A DNA stretch of 64,000 nt from the NCBI GenBank assembly GCA_963669455.1, contig OY770026.1:3853026-3917025 (forward strand). Direction: 5' to 3'. Both the position numbers and the translations under genes were made by a program. The notes beneath the pieces are model-generated. The model ran no database searches. It was not told where the DNA came from and worked only from the letters and a program-made list of their open reading frames with translations. Origin of the DNA: JAWKWH01 sp963669455 (GTDB taxonomy: Bacteria; Pseudomonadota; Alphaproteobacteria; Rhizobiales; Rhizobiaceae). Positions 61,701 to 64,000 of this stretch are shown here, in pieces. The stretch's first letter is position 1. Every line of letters starts with the position of its first letter.

Positions 61701-62172
61701 TAGCTACTGGCGGCCATTTGCGATTATGTTGATCATTCCATTTGGACTTGTCGGCGCGGTCTTCGGGCACTGGATTCTAGACTATCAACTGACAATCCTG
61801 TCGCTGATCGGATTGCTTGGTCTTGCCGGTATCCTGGTCAACGATTCAATCATTCTGGTTACCAGAATGGAAGAGAGGATTGCAGGTGGCGAAGACCTGG
61901 CGACAGCGGCGACGGGAGCAAGCCGTGACCGGTTGCGCGCCGTGCTTTTGACATCCCTTACCACGATCGGCGGACTGGCTCCGCTGATGTTTGAAAAAAG
62001 CCTGCAGGCACAGTTTTTGTTGCCAATGGCGATCACAATCGTGTTCGGTCTCGCACTTGCCACCTTGCTTGTCTTGTTTCTGGTCCCGGCTTTGATCGGT
62101 GTCGGGTCGGATATCGGCCGCGCATTGACAGCGATATTTGGACCGCTTCGAGCCGGCCGTCACGCGGCCTGA
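58756..62172 (+). CDS. RND efflux permease with two extra hydrophobic segments
   Basis: A 1138-residue AcrB-family pump with two periplasmic porter domains and the expected helices. Proton-relay Asp pair Asp401-Asp402 is in the TM4 motif GIIVDDAIVV, and the TM10 counterpart ILVNDSIILVTRMEE is near residue 1034. Between TM6 and TM7 are two extra hydrophobic segments, about residues 504-519 and 545-566, where most RND pumps have only a short amphipathic helix. The start at 58756 is preferred over 58723. Substrate cannot be inferred. Confidence 0.93.
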   Translation: MRSIGSATGLVQSFVRHPNAANLLMAMLLLFGAFALARINTQFFPTVERPNVTISIAWSGASAEDVETNVLAIVEPEVRFINEVDEIISYAREGSGLVVLEFAEGTDMQKAVSDVETAVKAIGNLPEDADSPVVSRSQWFDRVAKISISGDIPEGSLRTWAKRMRDDLVDRGIDRIEFTGLRDRELQVDVPERELRRLGMVVTDISRTISANSLDLPSGNIEGGTDRQVRALSDVETPAALRSIEVKSFPTGEKVKLGDIASVDAGFDDDAVQGFSNGNRAIELHIQRAATADTLATSRILKDYVDEIRPLLPDSLELQMYEVRADRLAERILLLVKNGLGGLVLVVGVLFLFLNARIALWVAAGIPVAIMATIGLMYLSGQTINMISLFGLIMMMGIIVDDAIVVGEQTDTRLRSGDNPVTAAENGAGMMLVPVLAAMTTTIAAFAPIMLITGVIGQIMLVLPLVVIAVIIASLIECFLILPGHLAHSLANRRKQGRWSFTRQLVIALLVAAFITGILNRLGPDGLPEPLNGAYAVLSAWQDGYPVWLFSTIVAVLSLGIAFLVEGLISILRGKNAPMRTEDPEESGITEADEGRFRHAFDRGFAAFRDGPFRRMVQLSFNWRYVTIAIAVGLVIVVAAGLIRSNRVEFVFFPSPEAENIRGYLTLNAGTPQEDAFSAIAMLEKALRQAEKDAGNGEELVRAVFVKYGQSGRNRGDNLAELRVELTSSEIRTVRTPDIVRAWRQAVPKLPGVRRFSIVEVRGGPPGRDIEIQLQGAAAATLKKAAVEVSDLLSGISGVSGVRDDLPYGKPELRMELSPRGAALGFSIEEVGRQVRNAFEGAIPRRFAVEDDEITIRITQKMRSEGTSALRNFELRSTRGDFVPLAEVVHLSEAQGFAAIQRRDGKSTLAVSGDIDNTANTTDGVIEELRDGGGLDRIAVKHGITYKYGGRAEEQRNAFADLGIGTAAALSVIYLILAWVFGSYWRPFAIMLIIPFGLVGAVFGHWILDYQLTILSLIGLLGLAGILVNDSIILVTRMEERIAGGEDLATAATGASRDRLRAVLLTSLTTIGGLAPLMFEKSLQAQFLLPMAITIVFGLALATLLVLFLVPALIGVGSDIGRALTAIFGPLRAGRHAA

Positions 62173-62188
62173 TGCCAGAGCATCTTGA

Positions 62189-62581
62189 TCAATTGATTGT
62201 GCGAACGCGATCAGGCACATCGAGTGAAAAAGCCGGTATCGCCACGTTGAACCTACGACCACTCACGTCTTCCATCATATAGTGGCCGACCATAAAGCCC
62301 GACGATGTCGGAAGCGGGCATCCCGACGTGTATTGATAGCTGTCGCCTGGCCGCAATTCCGGTTGCTCGCCTACAACTCCGTCGCCGGCGACTTCCTCAA
62401 CCCTGCCATTGGCGTCGGTGATGTTCCAGTAGCGGCTAATCAGCCGGGTAACCAATGTCGAGTTGTTCACGATGGTGACCCGGTAGGCCCATACAAATTG
62501 GCCTTCAGATGCATCAGACTGATCTTCAAGATAGAAAGGTTCTACCTGCACCTCAATTCCATCTGTCTCGGCTCTGTACAT
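62189..62581 (-). CDS. apaG: ApaG (DUF525) protein
   Basis: A 130-residue single-domain ApaG/DUF525 protein with an immunoglobulin-like beta fold. The strands VQVEPFYLEDQSDA, FVWAYRVTIVNNS and the QYTSGCPLPTSSGFMVGHYMM block are diagnostic. The start at 62581 follows GAGGT. Its function is unknown (linked to Co2+ resistance and magnesium efflux in older work). The gene faces the RND permease gene convergently and is divergent from the phosphatidyltransferase gene. Confidence 0.95.
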   Translation of the reverse strand: MYRAETDGIEVQVEPFYLEDQSDASEGQFVWAYRVTIVNNSTLVTRLISRYWNITDANGRVEEVAGDGVVGEQPELRPGDSYQYTSGCPLPTSSGFMVGHYMMEDVSGRRFNVAIPAFSLDVPDRVRTIN

Positions 62582-62696
62582 CGTTACCTCACACATCTGC
62601 CGTCAATTGGGCGTGACCGACACTACCACCGCCTTGACAGAAGGCTCAACTCGCGATGAGACCGTTGGTCTGGGTTTATTATGGAAAAAAGTTCAC

Positions 62697-63305
62697 ATGC
62701 TAGATGGTTGGGCACGCAAAAAGATTGATCCGGTACTGAACGGGATCGCCGGACAGATTTCGAAAACGCCGATTACCCCCAATATGATCACGATTGGCGG
62801 ATGTATTGTCGGTGTCGGCGCCGCTGCAGCCATTGCCGCAGGAAACTACTGGCTTGGGCTCACCCTGCTACTCGTAAGCAGGCTGGGCGATGGCCTTGAT
62901 GGGGCGGTCGCGAAGTTGAAAGGGAAAACCGATCTTGGCGGCTATCTCGATATCGTTTTGGATTTTACCTTCTACGGGGCCATACCGATGGGGTTTGTGC
63001 TGGCTGATCCAGCGCAAAACGCGATCGCCGGCGCAGCTTTGATTTTGGCCTTCTATATAAACGGAGCAAGCTTTCTCGCCTATGCGATAATGGCTGAAAA
63101 GCGGGGGCTCGATACCAGTGCCAGAGGCGCAAAGTCGCTCTACTTCACCACCGGATTGGCGGAAGCCACCGAAACCATCGCCTTTTTTGCCGCTTTTTGT
63201 CTGTTTCCGGCATGGTTTCCAGTGCTCGCATGGGTCTTTGCCTTGATTTGCGGATACACGGCGCTTGCGAGGATTGTCCAGGCAGCAACCGTGTTTCGCG
63301 ATTAG
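62697..63305 (+). CDS. CDP-alcohol phosphatidyltransferase family protein
   Basis: A 202-residue membrane enzyme that transfers a phosphatidyl or related group from a CDP-alcohol. The signature D-G-x2-A-K-x7-G-x3-D-x3-D is in DGAVAKLKGKTDLGGYLD near residue 69 (with Lys replacing the usual Arg), followed by several hydrophobic helices. The start at 62697 (MLDGWARKKIDPVL) suits the family; TTG and GTG starts 90 and 84 bases earlier are possible. Which alcohol it uses cannot be told. Confidence 0.87.
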   Translation: MLDGWARKKIDPVLNGIAGQISKTPITPNMITIGGCIVGVGAAAAIAAGNYWLGLTLLLVSRLGDGLDGAVAKLKGKTDLGGYLDIVLDFTFYGAIPMGFVLADPAQNAIAGAALILAFYINGASFLAYAIMAEKRGLDTSARGAKSLYFTTGLAEATETIAFFAAFCLFPAWFPVLAWVFALICGYTALARIVQAATVFRD

Positions 63306-63330
63306 CACGCCTCTTGTCCAACCTCAGGCT

Positions 63331-64000
63331 CTAAACCGCCATAAGTGCTGAATCCAGATCTACCAAAAGGTCTTCAGCATCTTCCAGTCCGACCGATATG
63401 CGAACCAGTCCATCGCTGATTCCCAACTCGGCCCGCGCTTCTTGCGAGAGATTTTTGTGTGTTGTTGTTGCCGGATGCGTGATCAAACTCTTGGCATCAC
63501 CAAGATTGTTTGAGATGGAAATTAGTTGGAGCGCGTTTTCGAAATCAAATGCCGCCTTCTTTCCGCCTGCCAATTCGAACGCAACCAGGCTGGACCCGCC
63601 GCTCATCTGCCGGGAAACGATATCAGCCTGGGGATGGTCCGAACGTCCCGGATAGATGACCCTGTCGATCGATGCACCCTTTGATGCCAGAAAATCCGCG
63701 ATTGCAGCGGCGTTTTCGGTCTGTTGCCTGACGCGAACAGAAAGCGTTTCCAGAGCTTTCAAAAGAGTCCAGGCGTTGAAGGGAGAAAGACATGGGCCGG
63801 TATGACGAAAATAGTCGTGAAGATGTTCATCGATCCAGTCCTTGTCGGAAAGGATGACCCCGCCAAGACAACGCCCCTGTCCGTCTATGTGTTTTGTCGC
63901 CGAATACACAACGATATGCGCCCCAAGCTCCAGCGGTTTTTGGTAGATTGGACTGGCAAATACATTGTCGACGACAAGCCTCGCGCCATTGACGTCTGCC
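63331..64000 (-). CDS. metZ: O-succinylhomoserine sulfhydrylase, partial
   Basis: The 3' part of a PLP-dependent Cys/Met metabolism enzyme, cut by the window edge; at least 222 residues are encoded. It includes the PLP-Lys motif SATKHIDGQGR and continues upstream as ADVNGARLVVDNVFASPIYQ, then QKPLELGAHIVVY. This matches MetZ, which makes homocysteine from O-succinylhomoserine and sulfide, more than cystathionine gamma-synthase. The final LVRISVGLEDAEDLLVDL block is typical of the family. The start lies outside the window. Confidence 0.93.
   Translation of the reverse strand, partial: ADVNGARLVVDNVFASPIYQKPLELGAHIVVYSATKHIDGQGRCLGGVILSDKDWIDEHLHDYFRHTGPCLSPFNAWTLLKALETLSVRVRQQTENAAAIADFLASKGASIDRVIYPGRSDHPQADIVSRQMSGGSSLVAFELAGGKKAAFDFENALQLISISNNLGDAKSLITHPATTTHKNLSQEARAELGISDGLVRISVGLEDAEDLLVDLDSALMAV

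Overview
The window is chromosomal DNA from an alphaproteobacterium, most likely of the order Hyphomicrobiales (rhizobia, Brucella and relatives). The basis is gene content and order: a GcrA cell-cycle regulator next to argD-argF-hslO, a class I (archaeal-type) lysyl-tRNA synthetase, a PodJ-like polarity protein with coiled coils, Sel1 repeats and a peptidoglycan-binding end, heterotetrameric sarcosine oxidase, PduO-type adenosyltransferase beside etfBA, and a LuxR/LuxI pair. No rRNA, CRISPR array, prophage or complete insertion sequence is visible. One tRNA gene (Leu, anticodon CAA) is present. Genes are dense on both strands and most belong to core metabolism.

Layout: 0.1-7.5 kb holds 3-hydroxybutyryl-CoA dehydrogenase, the electron transfer flavoprotein operon, a rhomboid protease, a cobalamin adenosyltransferase, a HIG1-like small membrane protein, an SDR, a YihY/BrkB membrane protein and an EamA transporter. 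7.6-11.4 kb holds GluQ-RS, an AlkA-like glycosylase, an HNH nuclease, DsbB and a YqaA-like membrane protein. 11.4-16.6 kb is looser: tRNA-Leu with a duplicated -35 region, a BCCT transporter, a TPR lipoprotein, ribosomal protein S21, a DUF4399 protein and several repeats. 16.6-23.3 kb is the sarcosine oxidase operon, with a secreted DUF2511-like protein inserted between soxB and soxD and a single-pass membrane protein after soxG. 23.5-28.5 kb holds the Lhr-like helicase and PdeM pair, then a TIGR02186 protein with a TauE/SafE exporter. 28.7-32.7 kb is the PodJ-like protein.

33.0-41.1 kb is a fatty-acid beta-oxidation block: a MerR regulator, then two acyl-CoA dehydrogenases, a GST, a thiolase and a FadB/FadJ-type bifunctional enzyme. 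Both the regulator and the block have palindromes sharing an ACGT...ACGT core, and the second sits in the spacer of a MerR-type promoter. ETF (2 kb) would accept electrons from the acyl-CoA dehydrogenases. 41.2-47.4 kb holds a thioesterase, an S24/LexA-like regulator, a nuclease-fold protein, LysRS, a TerB-like protein, a sterol desaturase-family enzyme and a solute-binding protein whose stop codon lies in a small palindromic element.

47.7-52.0 kb is the most system-like accessory cluster: luxR, luxI, a crotonase with a PaaG-like catalytic Asp, and a large processive-type glycosyltransferase, all in one direction. I suggest quorum sensing with acyl-chain tailoring and control of a surface polysaccharide. 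The rest (52.0-64.0 kb) holds polyphosphate kinase 2, GcrA, argD-argF-hslO, an RND efflux pair, apaG, a CDP-alcohol phosphatidyltransferase and the 3' part of metZ, which runs off the window.
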